The notes: generated by a model not told the origin, from the letters alone. A stretch of DNA of 64,000 bases from Chenopodium formosanum (GCA_024500155.1 CM044880.1:15566379-15630378); one strand, 5' to 3'; shown: positions 1 through 12,367, counted from the stretch's first letter. A program made the numbers and translations.

Positions 1-260
1 CAAAAAGGGGTATATGCTGCTAAAACAACATTGTCAAAAATAACAAAAAATAACAGTCAAACAAAAACAAATGTTTCAAAGTTTGAGATCATGGCCGATA
101 AGGCCTTATTACACAAGATCCACACGATGATGTTGGTGATGACTGCCCGCCCCTTCAAGCTTGTAGGTTTTCAGGCTCAAGAGAGTTTAGAATACTGGGG
201 TTTGAGGGGTCGTCATCAGCAGGTGGCTCTAGGTTAAGAATATCTTCCTCGAAAAATTCT
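1..260. other. Unassigned left flank of element A
   Basis: This stretch lies outside the 3' LTR of element A. On the minus strand a short open frame is acidic and proline/asparagine-rich and ends before the middle of the stretch. I recognise no domain. It is not the continuation of the Athila-like pol found at the other end of A, so the two flanks of A do not match each other. Confidence 0.4.
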
Positions 261-2343
261 TGTAGGGAATATTTCAAGCGTTAACCCCTAGCTTGAACCC
301 CACTGTGATCATACACTAAAGTACGGTGGCGTCCAAAGGGAAAGAACATAGAGCAAAAGAGTCGCCAACAAGTTTTAGGAACTTGTAAACCGTTCACGAG
401 GTGAAGGTTACACCCCTAAACGATCCAAGAGATCGTCAACTCCATAAGGTCTAGAACCAAATACGGGTTCGGGGATGAAGGTACAAATACAACCTAAAAG
501 AAATTGAATCTGCCCTAATAATAGGCCTCTACTTTGTTCAGATCATATTCATGTGCGCTTTTTGACTAACATGCAATCATTAGGATTAAACCCTAAACCT
601 GTTTATCTATGTTGGTTGAATTTAATGCACAAATAAAACTATTATTGGCGATTACTTGAATTATAATCGAATTTACCCTAAACAAGATTATTAATTATCT
701 TATTAAGCGTGATTACAAGTACAAATTCCCTTTAAACATGCATAAAAGGCGTGATCAAGCAATAACAATAAATATATCAAACAACATAAAATAATAATTA
801 TAAAGTTATAATAAAAATAATCGTGATTAAAGTAATAATCAAAACAATAATCAACATAATAACAATCATAATCATCATAATAATAATCTTAGCAAAAATA
901 AAATTATGATCATAATCAAAACAATTATAAAAATAATCATAAAGCAAAATAAAAATAGCAAGATCCTAGGCATGATACTAACAAGATTAATAACAAACCC
1001 TAGCATGTCACTAAGCAATAAAAATAAAATCTTTAACCCTAACATGATACTAACGATCATAAATATTAGGTAGAACATAGGAAGCATCGTAAAAATCATA
1101 TTTAAAATTAAAATTACCCTAGACATGGTACTAGGAATAAAAATAACAATCTAAGCATGATTTCTACATCATAACATCAATAAAAACATTAAAGTACTTA
1201 CTTTGATGCCTCGTACGTCTTTCTAATAACAAAATACACACGTTAGTAACTTCAAGGAAAATAATAAAACAACAATTAAATTAAATAACTTAAAGAGAGA
1301 TTTGGGACCAAACCCTTAGAAATTAAACCTTTCACGTCTAGGGCGAAGGCAACTTCGAATATGGCTAGGTGTTTCTAGATCTAATGAATGCGGAATTTTG
1401 TATTTAAAAAGCAAGTTTAGAGAGATGGAGAAAGAAAGATGGTGAATGATTAGAGAATGCGAAAATTGATGATTGCGAATGAAAACTGGTTGTAGGTGAA
1501 TGAATAAGAATTGATGAGAATTGGTGAATATTATTATTGAAGAGAATGAGAGAGAATTGAAAACTGGTTGTAGGTTCATGAAAACAGAGTTTTTAATACG
1601 TTATTTATAAAGAAAATCAGCCAAAAAGATAAAATTAACAAAACAGAGTCTGGCGCACGCAAAACGAGATTGGTGCCAACGCTGGCCATTGGCGCCAAGC
1701 GCCAGGCGCCAACGTTAGTGCCAAGCGCCAATGCTGGCGCTAGGCGCCAATGGTTGGCGTTGGGCGCTAATCCTGTTTTTGACGCGTTTTCTAAAACCAG
1801 ATAAATTTTGCCGTACAGGAGGATAAAATCGTATCTTTCCCTAAAAAATGCTCTTTGATTTTAATTAAAACTCTGAAAAGTCAACAAAAGTCAATTTATC
1901 AATGCTAATTGAATTAGGAATGAAAAGAACCTTCTAAAAGAATCTAGAAGACTAAAACCATTCCTAATTGCATTAGGAATGATAAATCATATTAGGCCCT
2001 CCTCTAGATCATTGGGCCGTATATAAAGCTCAAACCGGGCCCAGTTCAGTAAATTGGCCATAACTTCCTCAATATTCATCAGAATTGGGCTTATAATATA
2101 TCGTTGGAAAGGTCTTTGCAAGCCCCATAAAACTACACTATTATAAGACCCATATCATGGACCAAACAAACTGGATTGTCTGTTTTCTTAAAATAAGTTT
2201 TCAAAAACAGAGAGAAAAGAAAAGAAATTAAAACTGTTCGCAACACTAAACCTTCCACACTTTCGCTTCATTCGATTATGATTCGACGCGAAAGGTACTC
2301 ATCACCGAGTTTGGTTTTGGGGAGACACAAATGGGTGTCTACA
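261..2343 (-). repeat. 3' LTR of element A
   Basis: The LTR is 2083 bp and in minus orientation; its ends are TGTAGACACC and CCCTACA on the minus strand. It is the 3' LTR because a polypurine tract abuts its high-coordinate end. A GGCGCC-rich block lies at about 1659-1775, and a TATA-like TTTATAA box at about 1601-1610, just downstream of the block in the reading direction of the element. An AT-rich stretch of ATT/ATG-type low complexity covers about 780-960. Confidence 0.9.
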
Positions 2344-2358
2344 AAAGCCCCCACTTTG
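2344..2358 (-). other. Polypurine tract of element A
   Basis: On the minus strand this reads AAAGTGGGGGCTTT directly before the TGTAGACACC start of the 3' LTR. The same purine run precedes the 3' LTRs of B, C and D. In LTR retrotransposons the PPT primes plus-strand DNA synthesis. Confidence 0.85.
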
Positions 2359-5300
2359 ACTGAGTTTGGAGAAACGCAAGTTTCGAAAACAAAAGTTAAA
2401 GTATCGATAGGGACGGAGAATGATTTAGAACGTTCTGCGATCCTAAATCACTCTTGTCACGCCGATACTGCAAAACTAGTATTAGTTAAACAGATAAAAG
2501 AGTTAAGAAACGCGTATCTTGCACCGTCAAGCACACGTCTCTGAAAGTAACCGATTGTTTTGATGACCTCCTGCAAGCTAGAGAAGGCCATCCTGCTTGG
2601 AAACCACTACGTTCGTAACTGCTTCCAATTCCGCCATGATAATATTCCACAAGCCAGGGAACACTATCAAAGATTGCATCTCTAGAAACAATCCTCATCC
2701 GCATTGATAATATTCCACGTCTAAGGGAATACTATCGAAGATTGCTTCTCTTGAAACAATCCTCAGTTGTTTGTGACAACTCTCCACAATCTAGGGAACG
2801 CCACCTTGCTGTTTTGATGTTCACTCGTCTCTGAACAAAGAGCTTCCTTTTTCTGGATATGTTCACGCGCCTCTGAACAAAGAGCTTCTTTTTGATATGA
2901 TCTTCTGAATGATGTGTCCACACGTCTCTGAACGAAGAGCTTGATAATAGGATGATCTTTGATGATATGTCCACGTGTCTCCGAACAAAAGAGCTTTTGA
3001 ATGATATGCCCACTCGTCTCTAGAGCAAAAGAGCTTGATGGAAATGTTCACGCGTCTCTGAACAAAAGAGCTTGAATAATATGCCCACGCGTTTCTGGAG
3101 CAAAGAGCTTTGATGATATGTCCACGCGTCTCTGAACAAAAGAGCTTCAATAGGATTATCCACGCGTCTCTGAACAAAAGAGCTTGAAAGGATTGTCCAC
3201 GCGTCTCTGAACAAAAGAGCTTGATGACATGTCCACGCATCTCTAAACAATAGAGCTTAAATAATATACCCACGCGTCTCTAGAGCAAAGATCTTTGAGG
3301 GAGATTTTCACGCGTCTCTGAACAATAGAGCTTCGGTACTTGAACGTTTGTTGCAATAATATTCTGAAGAAAAATTTTTGAAGACCAACGTTTGTCGATC
3401 TCTAAAGCTCGCCTGAACTTTGCTTCCGCTAAAACCAGTATGTCGGTGTCTCCGTGATTAGGCGCTTTAAGCTAAGTGAGACGATCTTTCATCAGGTCGA
3501 TCACTTATTATGATTGTAGTCAAACTAACTACTTAATCATGTCAAATTGCTTATAGGGGCTAACTGGCGTACCAAGGAACCCGAAATTGCTGTATGAGGC
3601 CGAAATCACCTTTCTGAGAGGCTTTGATCTCTGTCGCTGCTGAAATATCTCTGGCGCTAAGATTTGGAGTAGGGTTTTCCCTATTCTCCTGCACCTGTAT
3701 TTATTTTTGACTATAGAACTTTGCCAATCTCTTTAATTATCTTAGGGTTGACCTAAGGTTTAACATTGCTTAACTCATTGACTTGACATGACTCAAGGTA
3801 TAAACTTGACTCGATATGATTGACTGACTCAAGGTTGACTCGACTCAAAGTGAAATGACACATGTGTTAGACTTGAAAATGAAAAAAGCAAAAATTTTCC
3901 GTCATTTTTGTGGAGGGTACCGACTTTCTCCCGAAATAAGAAAGACGTGAAAAGAAATCGAAGTGAAGTTTGAAGATTCATGTTGAATGAGCTTAGTCAA
4001 ATGTCATTTGATACTATTTCTCAAGGTGCAAGGATTAATTCATCCTAGGCTATCTCAATTGACTCAATAATGAAAGTATTTGGGTAACTTAGGCACGGAG
4101 GCTAAGCACTTCATACTTCGTGATGCGATGACGATTATGATTGATGAGTGATGTTGATATGACAAGGCATGCTTCAACGGTGTGTTAAGATTTCATGACA
4201 AAGGGTTCCTAAGGGAAGGTATATTTGGTCATGTATGTGTGATGTGTGTGAAAGTGATTCTAAAGCTAGGACGCAAGAGCTAAGTGTGTGGAAAGATATA
4301 TTTGTTAAAAGAGCCAAATGATGGTGACCCTTAGGCTAGGTAAGTTAATGATATAGGGATCAAGCCCCCAAGTCTAGCTCTAAATGAAAAGGGATGAGCA
4401 TAGGAAATCCCTTAATATGATCATAGTGTAAGTGTGTGAATGTGAATATGAATGCATGTCTATTACGGCCGCACCTCGATGTGAGGTTGCCTACGTATCC
4501 GTTAGGAATCAGGCCGAACGTAGCTCTAGCCGAACCTCGCACAAGTGTGTATACCTCAAAAAGGTCTTTTAAGGGTTGTAACGCGGTTAGGCTAAAGGTT
4601 GAAGAAGAAGGGGATAAAAGCTCAAGACCCTCGATAAGTCCCCAAGGTGTGCAACCTCGCTTTTGAATCTTTATATTTTTATTCTTGAGTTTCTTCTCTT
4701 TTTTAGCTCTTTTTGTCTTAGCATTTATTTTATTTTTAAAAAGTGTGGGCAATCCCGATCATGCCGTCTATCACTCACTTGGCATTCATGTTTCTCAGGC
4801 ACGGTATCGAGCACTCGATAAGAGACGCAATCTGAGACGTGTTCTTATCGAAGATATTTTCATATCAAAGACATTGGAACACTTGCCCTTTTGTACACTT
4901 TTATTTATTTGCTTATTTTTGCTATTTTAATCTTCTGAATTCACCCAAGCCTTTTAAAATTGCATAAGTTACACACCATCCCATCCCAAGGTTAAGTAGA
5001 TGTAGGTTTGAAAAAATGAAGGGTCTATCGTTAGACGAGGCTCAAAGTGGTTTATGAAGAAAGGATTGTAAATTTGAAAGGTGAAAGGTAATATGATGTG
5101 GCTACAAGGAGTGCCTCAAATCATTGGTATACCTTGTGCTTAATTTGACATGGATTTTTATTTATTTTTTTATTTTTTTTTATGCAATATATGAAATGAT
5201 CATATAAAGAAATAAATGCTCATTTTATTAAAAGAAAATATATAATGGTCCTACAAAATAAATCTAAGGAGAAAAGAAAGAATCTATGTTAGACTTATTG

Positions 5301-5394
5301 GGGAAAGGGTGAATAAAAAAAGAAATAGGAAAAAAGAGGTCATGAAATCTTGTCGTTGAAGCTCGCCTCTTGTCTTGTGTTGTGTCCTTTATCA
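2359..5394 (-). other. Non-coding 3' tail of element A
   Basis: This covers three kilobases between the gag stop and the PPT with no convincing coding frame. It holds, in + coordinates, diverged units of about 70 bp with an AATATTCCACGTC core (2640-2770), a tandem array of about 37-54 bp units (2820-3340), a CCGTCATTTTT...GGAGGGTACCGAC motif (3899-3936), and the post-pol motif with TTGCCTACGTATCC (about 4465-4530). The last two also occur in the pol-bearing elements. The tail is collinear with element B at 9690-10340 and 22609-24966 in inverted orientation, so A and B belong to one subfamily. Confidence 0.8.
2820..3340 (+). repeat. Tandem array, about 13 units of 37-54 bp (element A)
   Basis: Each unit contains a version of CCACGCGTCTCTGAACAAA followed by AGAGCTT and a variable AT-rich end. 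Most units carry the MluI palindrome ACGCGT. Unit length varies from about 37 to 54 bp and units differ at several positions. The homologous array in element B is at 24070-24490. Elements C and D have a single related copy at the same place (near 12555 and 36865), which suggests that the array grew from that seed in the A/B subfamily. Confidence 0.85.
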
Positions 5395-6080
5395 TCACTC
5401 GCTCTTCTTGTAAAATGGAGGTATGGGAAGCTTTTTATTATCAATCAAATGTTGGATATCCTCCTTTAGCTTCCAACAGATCTCAGTAGCATGACCCCTA
5501 CCTTGGTGGTACTTGCAGTGTTCGTTTGGATTCCAACTAGGCAATCTTTTCATAAGTGGGGGATCTTGAATAGGTCCAATGGGAGTAATGATTCCCTTGG
5601 CATGGAGTCTATTAAAAGCATCATCGTAGCTAATTCCAATAGGGGTAAATTCCCTTTTCGGTTGCTTTCGATTACCCATGGCTAGGATCTCACTAAGGTC
5701 GAAAGTACCAACACTATTACTAGTGTAGGTGTTTCCGGAAGAAGAAGGATAGTCGTTCTTCTTCCCTTTACAGCCACTGTTACTATCGTTACTAATCTTG
5801 GCCTTCTTGTCGCGCGGAGGAACATGAAGGAGACTTGAATCAATGAAGTCTTGAACACGATCCTTGAGGGCGAGGCACTTTTCAGTAGTGTGACCGCGAC
5901 CTCTATGGTATCGACAATAGGAATTTGGATCCCAATTGGGAGAACGTTTTTCAGATGGAGGGTCTTGACTGGGACCAATGGAGCGAATATGACCTTGATC
6001 ATGTAGACAGTCAAAAGCTTCATTGTAAATCATTCCTATTGGTGTGTATTCTTCAATGGTCCGTTTTGCCTGTGGCTTAG
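5395..6080 (-). pseudogene. gag of element A, C-terminal part
   Basis: This is the second part of the gag frame, cut from its first part (27083-28422) by insertion of element B. It shows two knuckles of the form C-X2-H-X4-H-X4-C (CRYHRGRGHTTEKC near 5876-5932 and CKYHQGRGHATEIC near 5468-5520), each inside a repeated block of PIG-type motif, knuckle and ...LKDRVQDFID-like helix. Gag binds RNA and builds the virus-like particle. The frame ends with a stop at 5395 and no protease follows. The gag register continues across the CTTAG duplication, which confirms the join. Apparent residues beyond 6080 belong to the LTR of B. Confidence 0.85.
6076..6080. other. Left copy of CTTAG target duplication of element B
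   Basis: CTTAG at 6076-6080 is repeated at 27083-27087, directly outside the two LTRs of B. A perfect 5-bp duplication is the normal mark of an intact gypsy insertion. It shows that the two B halves are one element and that the flanking gag pieces were contiguous. Confidence 0.9.
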
Positions 6081-8169
6081 TGTAGACACCCAAATGTGTC
6101 TCCCCAAAAACCAAACCCAGTGATGAATACCTTTCACGTCGAATCATAATCGAATGAAGCAAAAGTGTGGAAAGTCTAGCGTTGCGGATAGTTTTAATTT
6201 CTTTTCTCTTCTCTCTGTTTTTGAAAACTTATTAATAAGAAAAAAGCCAATCCAGTTTGGTTGGTCCATGATATGGGTCCAATAGTAGTGTAGTTGGATG
6301 GGGCTTGACAAGAGCTTTCCAACGATATATTATAACCTCAATTCCGATGAATATTGAGGAAGTTATGGCCAATTTACCAAACTGGGCCCGGTTTGAGCTT
6401 TATGTACGGCCCAATGATCTAGGGGAGGGCCTAATATGATTTATCATTCCTAATGCAATTAGGAATGGTTTTAGTCTTCTAGATTCTTCTAGAAGGTTCT
6501 TTTCATTCCTAATTCAATTAGCATTGATAAATTGACCTTTTGTTGACTTTTCAGAGTTTTAATTAAAATCAAAAAGCATTTTCGAGGAAAAGATACGATT
6601 TTATCCTCCAGTACGGCAAACTTATCTGATTTTCGAAAACGCGTTAAAAACAGGCCTGGCGCCTGACTCCAGGCATTGGCGCCTGGAATCAGGCTTGGCG
6701 CCTGGCGCCTGGTGCTAGCCATTGGCGCCAGCTCTGTTTTGCGTGCGCCAACCTCGTTTTGCGTGCGCCAAGTGCTCTGTTTTGATATTTTATCTTTTTG
6801 GCTGATTTCTCTATAAATTACGTATTAAAAACTCCGTTTTGATAACCAGATTTCATCGATTCTTATTTTTAAAACCAGTTTTCAATTCTCTCTTATTATC
6901 TCAATAAACCAATTCTCATCAACATTCATCTACATTCATCTATAATCAGTTTTCATTCGCAATCATTAATTTCCTAATTTTCTCTTAATTCATTCATCTC
7001 CCTCTCTCTCTCTTTTTCTAAACTTTGTTTTCAAATACAAAATTCCGCACTCATTAGATCTAGAAACACCTAGCCATATTCGAAGTTGCCTTCGCCCTAG
7101 ACGTGAAAGGTTTAATTTCTGAGGGTTTCTTCCCAAATCTCTCTTTCAATTATTTAATTTAATTGTTTTGTTTATTATTTTCCTTGAAGTTACTAACGTG
7201 TGTATTTTGTTATTAGAAAGAGGTACGAGGCATCCAAGTAAGTGCTTTAATGGTTTTAATTGATATTATGATTTAGAAATCATGTTTATATTGTTATTAT
7301 GATATTCCTAGTATCATGTCTAGGGTAACTTTAATATTAAATATGATTGTCACGATGCTTCCTATGTTCTTCCTAATATTTATGATTGTTAGTATCATGT
7401 TAGGGTTACAGATTTGATTTTTTGCTTAGTGACATGCTAGGGTTTGTTATTAATCTTGTTAGTATCATGCCTAGGATCTTGCTATTATTATGCTTTAATA
7501 TTAACATGAACATGATTATGATTATAATTGTTATAATTTATGATGATTATGAATATTATTATTATTTTGATGATGATTATTTTATCTATGATGATATTAT
7601 TATTTATGATTATAATTTTATGATTATGATTATTATTATGTTGCTTGATGCTTATTTATTGTTATTGCTTGATCACACCCTTTATTGCATGTTTAAAGGG
7701 AATTTGGTATTTGTAATCACGCTTAATAAGATAATTAATAATCTTGTTAGGGGTAATTTGATTATAATTTCAAGTGATCGCCAATAATAGTTTATTTGTG
7801 CATTAATATTCAACCAACATAGATTAAACATGTTTAGGGTTAATCCTATTGATTGCATGTTAATTAAAAAGCGCACATGAATACGATTAGAATAAAGTAG
7901 AGGCCTATTATTAGGGCAGGTTCAATCTCTTTTAGTTTGGAGTTGTACCTTCATCTCAGAACCCTTATTTGGTCCTAGACCTTATGGAGTTGACGATCTC
8001 TTGGATCGTTAAGGGGTGTAACCTTCATCCTATGAACGGTTTACAAGTTCCTAAAACTTGTTGGCAACTCTTTTGCTCTATCTTCTTCCCTTTTGGACGC
8101 CACCGTACTTTAGTGTATGATCACAGCGGGGTTCAAGCTAGGGGTTAACGCTTGATATTATTCCCTATA
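6081..8169 (+). repeat. 5' LTR of element B
   Basis: The LTR is 2089 bp, from TGTAGACACC to CCCTATA (the usual CCCTACA with one change). GGCGCC array at about 6656-6776 and TATAAAT at 6812-6818, so U3 is about 0.75 kb and R-U5 about 1.3 kb if transcription starts some 30 bp after the TATA box (inference). An ATT/ATG low-complexity block lies at about 7480-7640. CTAGGATCTTGC and related units of TAGTATCATG recur between 7300 and 7490. Confidence 0.9.
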
Positions 8170-8174
8170 GTTTT

Positions 8175-8192
8175 TGGCGATTCCACTTTGGA
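8175..8192 (+). other. Primer-binding site of element B (diverged)
   Basis: TGGCGATTCCACTTTGGA lies five bases after the LTR end. It differs at three positions from TGGCGACTCCACTGGGGA, the complement of the tRNA-Arg 3' end as I recall it, which is intact in element A. Confidence 0.8.
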
Positions 8193-9690
8193 GGATTTCT
8201 ATTTTAATTCCTGAATTTGTTTCGGCAATGATTTAGAATGAGTGGATGAGACTCGAAACGTTTTAAGTATTTCATGTGCGTAATTTTGATTAACATTATT
8301 GTCATATGCATAAAAATGATCTCATTGGAAAGACCATCCGTAATGAGTTAAAAACATAGGATTTTACACGTAGGAAATTTGAGAAATATCTTTCACAACT
8401 AGGACCGAAATAACACCGCGCGAAACTGGAAAATTTTATCGAGCACAGAAAGTTGCTGAGGCATGTGGGAAGTAGCGCCAGAGGCCAGAGCTTGGCGTCA
8501 GCATTTTTGCCGTAGGGCCAGATGCCAGTATTGGCGCCAGGCGCTACAGTTAAAAGCTGGCGCCAGTCTCTGATTGCTGGCGCCAATTTCCCCCAATACC
8601 GAGCAAGAAATATGCGTTCTAATTTCGACCAGTTTTTCGTATTGTTTGCTTGATCCTACTTCCTGATATAATTTTTTCTCACTTTTCTGAAACCTATATG
8701 TGTTCTACATATGGACATAACCCTCTGGGAATTCATGCTCCATCTACCCGATTGAACGCTCCGTGCAACAAAAGGTACATTCGAGATGTTGAATTCACCA
8801 AACCATGGAAGCGAGTTTTTACTAAAGCTCGCGGTGTCCCATCCACTCGCGCCAACCCTTCACGGTTAGGCTTCCGCGCGGTGCATTCGGACAATTAACC
8901 ATGGACCCTCTATTGACTAAACCATATCCCGAACTTTAGAGAACTAGAGCCATGGTTAGGTTGCGAACTCATTGCATCATATTGTGCTTACTTGACTAAT
9001 TGTGCATTATTTGTTGTGCATACTCTATGTGATTTTTCCTAACCGTTTGTTTGACTTGTGTTAAGACTAAATAAATTGATTAATGACTAAAGGACTTTGT
9101 TTAATTAATTAATTAATTTGAGCTAATAAATAAATATAAAATCGAGTCATAGTTCCTTTAAGTCAACCCGGATTTTTATTCCTGTATACTGCACAAACGT
9201 CAACTTGTTTTGGTCATAGCCGGGGTTCTAGAAAGAACTACGAGTCGTACAACCTAGGATCTGTAGCCCCGAGTTTTATCTTTAATTTGGCGTTGGTTTC
9301 ATCCAAATCAGAGTCACAAATAAAAAGTTATGACTAAAATACCACAGTCTGTCCAGTTTAATGCATATACGTGAAGTCTTAATTTAGTCTTTGCTTAAGT
9401 CTAGTCACATAGTCTAGCCACATGGTCATGACACGAGTCTTAAAATGTCACCTACACTCACTAGTCTTAGCACACACTTTGAGTACATCACCATGACCAT
9501 GTCTTAGGTTCATGCATGAGTCGGTCTTTTCCGTCATTTGAGTTGGGGGGGGGGGGGTACATTCTATTCCTAATTCTTCATATCCCTCCATCTAAATCTT
9601 CTTTCGCATTATATTCCAATCTTTCTTCACTTCTTCCATCCATGTGTGTTGAATCGAGTTTGAGTCATATGATTGACAAACAAAAAATGA
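8193..9690 (+). other. Leader of element B, non-coding
   Basis: This leader matches those of A (28423-30086, inverted) and E (46527-48199). It contains a GGCGCC array at about 8475-8590, a TTAATTAATTAATT-type stretch near 9100, the CCGTCATTTGAG motif at 9531 followed by a run of 13 G at 9545-9557, and ends where gag should begin. No gene is visible. A frame at 8650-8898 is conserved only as part of the repeat and is not credible as coding. Confidence 0.75.
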
Positions 9691-10340
9691 GGGTAATGAT
9701 GAAACAACACAAGACAAGAGGCGAGCTTTAACGACAAGATTTCGTGATCTCTCTTTTCTATTTCTTTTTTATTTTATCCTTTCCCCAACAAGTCTAGCAT
9801 AGGCACCTTTTTTTTATTCTCCTTAGATTAATTTTGTAGATTATTTTCTTTCTTTTCTTTTAATAAAATGAGAATTTATTTTCTTGCATATGATCATTTC
9901 ATTAATATTGCATTAAAACATTAAAAAAAAAAAAAAATCCATGTCGAATTAAGCACAAGGTATATCAATGATTTGAGGCACCCCTTGTAGCCACATCATA
10001 TCTCCTTTCACCTTTCAAATATGCAATTCTTTCTTCATAAACCACTTTGAGCCTCGTCTAACGACAGACCCTTCTTTATTCAGCCTACATCTACCTAACC
10101 TTAGGATGGGATGGTGTGCAACTTATGCAATCTCAAAAGACTTGAGTGAATTCAAAAGATTAAAATAAGCAAAAAAATAAATAAAAGTGTACAAAAGGGT
10201 AAGTGTTCCAATGTCTTTGATATGAAAATATCTTCGATAAGAACACGTCTCAGATTGCGTCTCTTATCGAGCGCTGGGTACCCTGCCTGAGAAACATGAA
10301 TGCCAAGTGAGTGATAGACCGCATGATCGGGATTGCCCAG
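9690..10340 (+). other. Tail of element B, first part
   Basis: This part is collinear with 5394-4745 of element A in inverted orientation. It is AT-rich with homopolymer runs (T near 9810, A near 9923) and has no coding frame. It is interrupted by element C after GATTGCCCAG and resumes at 22609. Confidence 0.8.
10336..10340. other. Left target duplication of element C (CCCAG)
   Basis: CCCAG at 10336-10340 pairs with CCCAC at 22609-22613. The uninterrupted site in element A reads GATTGCCCACACTT in the matching direction, so the original duplication was CCCAC and the left copy has one change. Confidence 0.85.
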
Positions 10341-12367
10341 TGTAGGGAATATTTCAAGCTTTAATCCCACTAGCTTGAACCCCACTGTGATCATACACTA
10401 AAGTACGGTGGCGTCCAAAAGGGAAGAAGATAGAGCAAAAGAGTTGCCAACAAGTTTTAGGAACTTGTAAACCGTTCACGAGGTGAAGGTTACACCCCTT
10501 AACAATCCAAGAGATCGTCAACTCCATAAGGTCATGAACCAAATAAGGGTTCGGGGATGATTGTATAAATCCAACCTAAAAGAGATTGAACCTGCCCTAA
10601 TAATAGGCCTCTACTTTATTCTGATCGTATTCATGTGCGCTTTCTGACTAACATGTAATCAATAGGATTAACCCTAAACCTGTCTATCTATGTTGGTTGA
10701 ATTTAATCCACAAATAAATCTATTATTGGCGATCACTGGAAATTATAATCACAATTAACCATAAACAAGATTATTAATATCTTATTAAGCGTGATTACAA
10801 GTACCAATTCCCTTTAAACATGCAATAAAGAAGTGATCAAGCAATAAAAATAAATATAATCAAGCCACATAATTATAATATCAAGAATAATAAAATTATA
10901 ATCATAACAATAATAATCATAAATAAAATAATCATCATCGAAATAATAATAATAATATAATCATCATAAATTATAACAACTACAATCATAATCATGTTCA
11001 TGTTAATATTAAATCATAATAAAAATAGCAAGATCCTAAGCATGATACTAACAAGATTAATAACAAACCCTAGCATGTCACTAAGCAATAAAAATCAAAT
11101 CTTTAACCCTAACATGATACTAACAATCATAAATATTTGGAAGAATATAGGAAGCATTGCAGGAATCATATTTAATATTAAAATCACCCTAGACATGATA
11201 CTAGGAATATCATAATAACAATAAAAACATGATTTCTACATCAATTAATCAATAAATTATTAGAGTACTTACTTTGATGCTTCGTACCTCTTTCTAATAA
11301 CAAAATACACACGTTAGTAACTTCAAGGAAAATAATCAACAAAACAATTAAATTAAATAATTGAAAAAGAGATTTGGTACCAAACCCTCAGAAATTAAAC
11401 CTTTTCACGTCTAGGGCGAAGGCAACTTCGAATATGGCTAGGTGTTTCTAGATCTTGTGAATGCGGAATTTTGTATATAAAAGCAAAGTTTAGAGAAGAA
11501 CGATGAATGAATGCTAATTAAAACTGATTGTAGATCATGAGAATTGGTGAATGATTAAGAGAGAATTAGAGAATTAATGATTGCGAATGAAAACTGATCG
11601 TAGGTTTATGATAACGGAGTTTTTAATACGATATTTATAGAGAAAATCAGCCAAAAAGATAAATTAAACAAAACAAAGTCTGAAACATAAAAAACAGAGC
11701 TGGCGCCAGGCACCAACACTAGCGTCAAGTGCCAATGGCTAGCGCCAGGCGCCAGGCCTAATTCCAGGCGCCAAGGCCCGGGGTCAGACGCCAAGCTTAA
11801 ATTTAACGCGTTTTCGAAAATCAGATAAGTTTGCCGTACTGGAGGATAAAATCATATAATTTCCTCAAAAATGCTATTTGATTTTGATTAAAACTCTGAA
11901 AAGTCAACAAAAGTCAATTTATCAATGCCAATCGAATTAGGAATGAAAAGAACCTTCTAGAAGATTCTAGAAGACCAAAACCATTCCTAATTGCAATAGG
12001 AATGATAAATCATATTAGGCCCTCCCCTAGATCATTGGGCCGTATATAAAGCTCAAACCGGGCCTAGTTTAGTAAATTAGCCATAACTTCCTCAATATTC
12101 ATCGGAATTGGGCTTATAATATATCGTTGGAAAGGTCTTTGCAAGCTCCATACAACTATACTACTATTGGACCCATATCATGGACCAAACAAACTGGATT
12201 GGCTGTTTTCTTAAAAATAAGTTTTCAAAAATAGAGAGATGAGAAAAGAAAATAAAACTTTCCGCAGCACTAGACTTTCCACACTTTCACTTCATTCGAT
12301 TATGTTTTAACGTGAAAGGTACTCATCACCGGGTTTGGTTTTGGGGAGACACAAATGGGTGTCTACA
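10341..12367 (-). repeat. 3' LTR of element C
   Basis: The LTR is 2027 bp in minus orientation. GGCGCC block at about 11698-11795, TATA-like box at about 11632-11639 (minus strand). The AT-rich low-complexity block is at about 10850-11000. Confidence 0.9.

Noticed and set aside
961..1135. Telomere-like CCCTAA/TAGGGTT repeats
   Set aside because: The words occur singly inside longer subrepeats of the LTR and not as a tandem telomeric array.
2820..3340. CRISPR-like array of regular repeats
   Set aside because: The units vary in length and sequence, there are no unique spacers of constant size, no cas genes, and the DNA is a plant retrotransposon tail with a second copy in element B.
4436..4930. 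Short frames at 4436-4666 and 4685-4930 as genes
   Set aside because: They cover the post-pol motif and the non-coding tail; the matching frames in B are on the other strand or broken.
5395..6162. Host zinc-finger gene
   Set aside because: The knuckles and FTPIG blocks match gag of elements D and E, and the frame continues from 27083-28422 across the insertion of B.
7422..7787. Possible membrane protein rich in Ile, Met, Tyr and Asp (also 875-1126, 26336-26629, 21112-21327, 35206-35451)
   Set aside because: This is the translation of ATT/ATG low-complexity DNA in the LTRs. The frames occur on either strand, have different lengths in each LTR and are not kept open.
10994..11215. Small conserved protein with SKILGMILTRLITNPSMS (also 21233-21454, 30755-31003, 35372-35587, 45690-45899)
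   Set aside because: It is conserved only because it lies in the LTR subrepeats; starts and ends differ between LTR copies and the DNA is as well conserved as the peptide.
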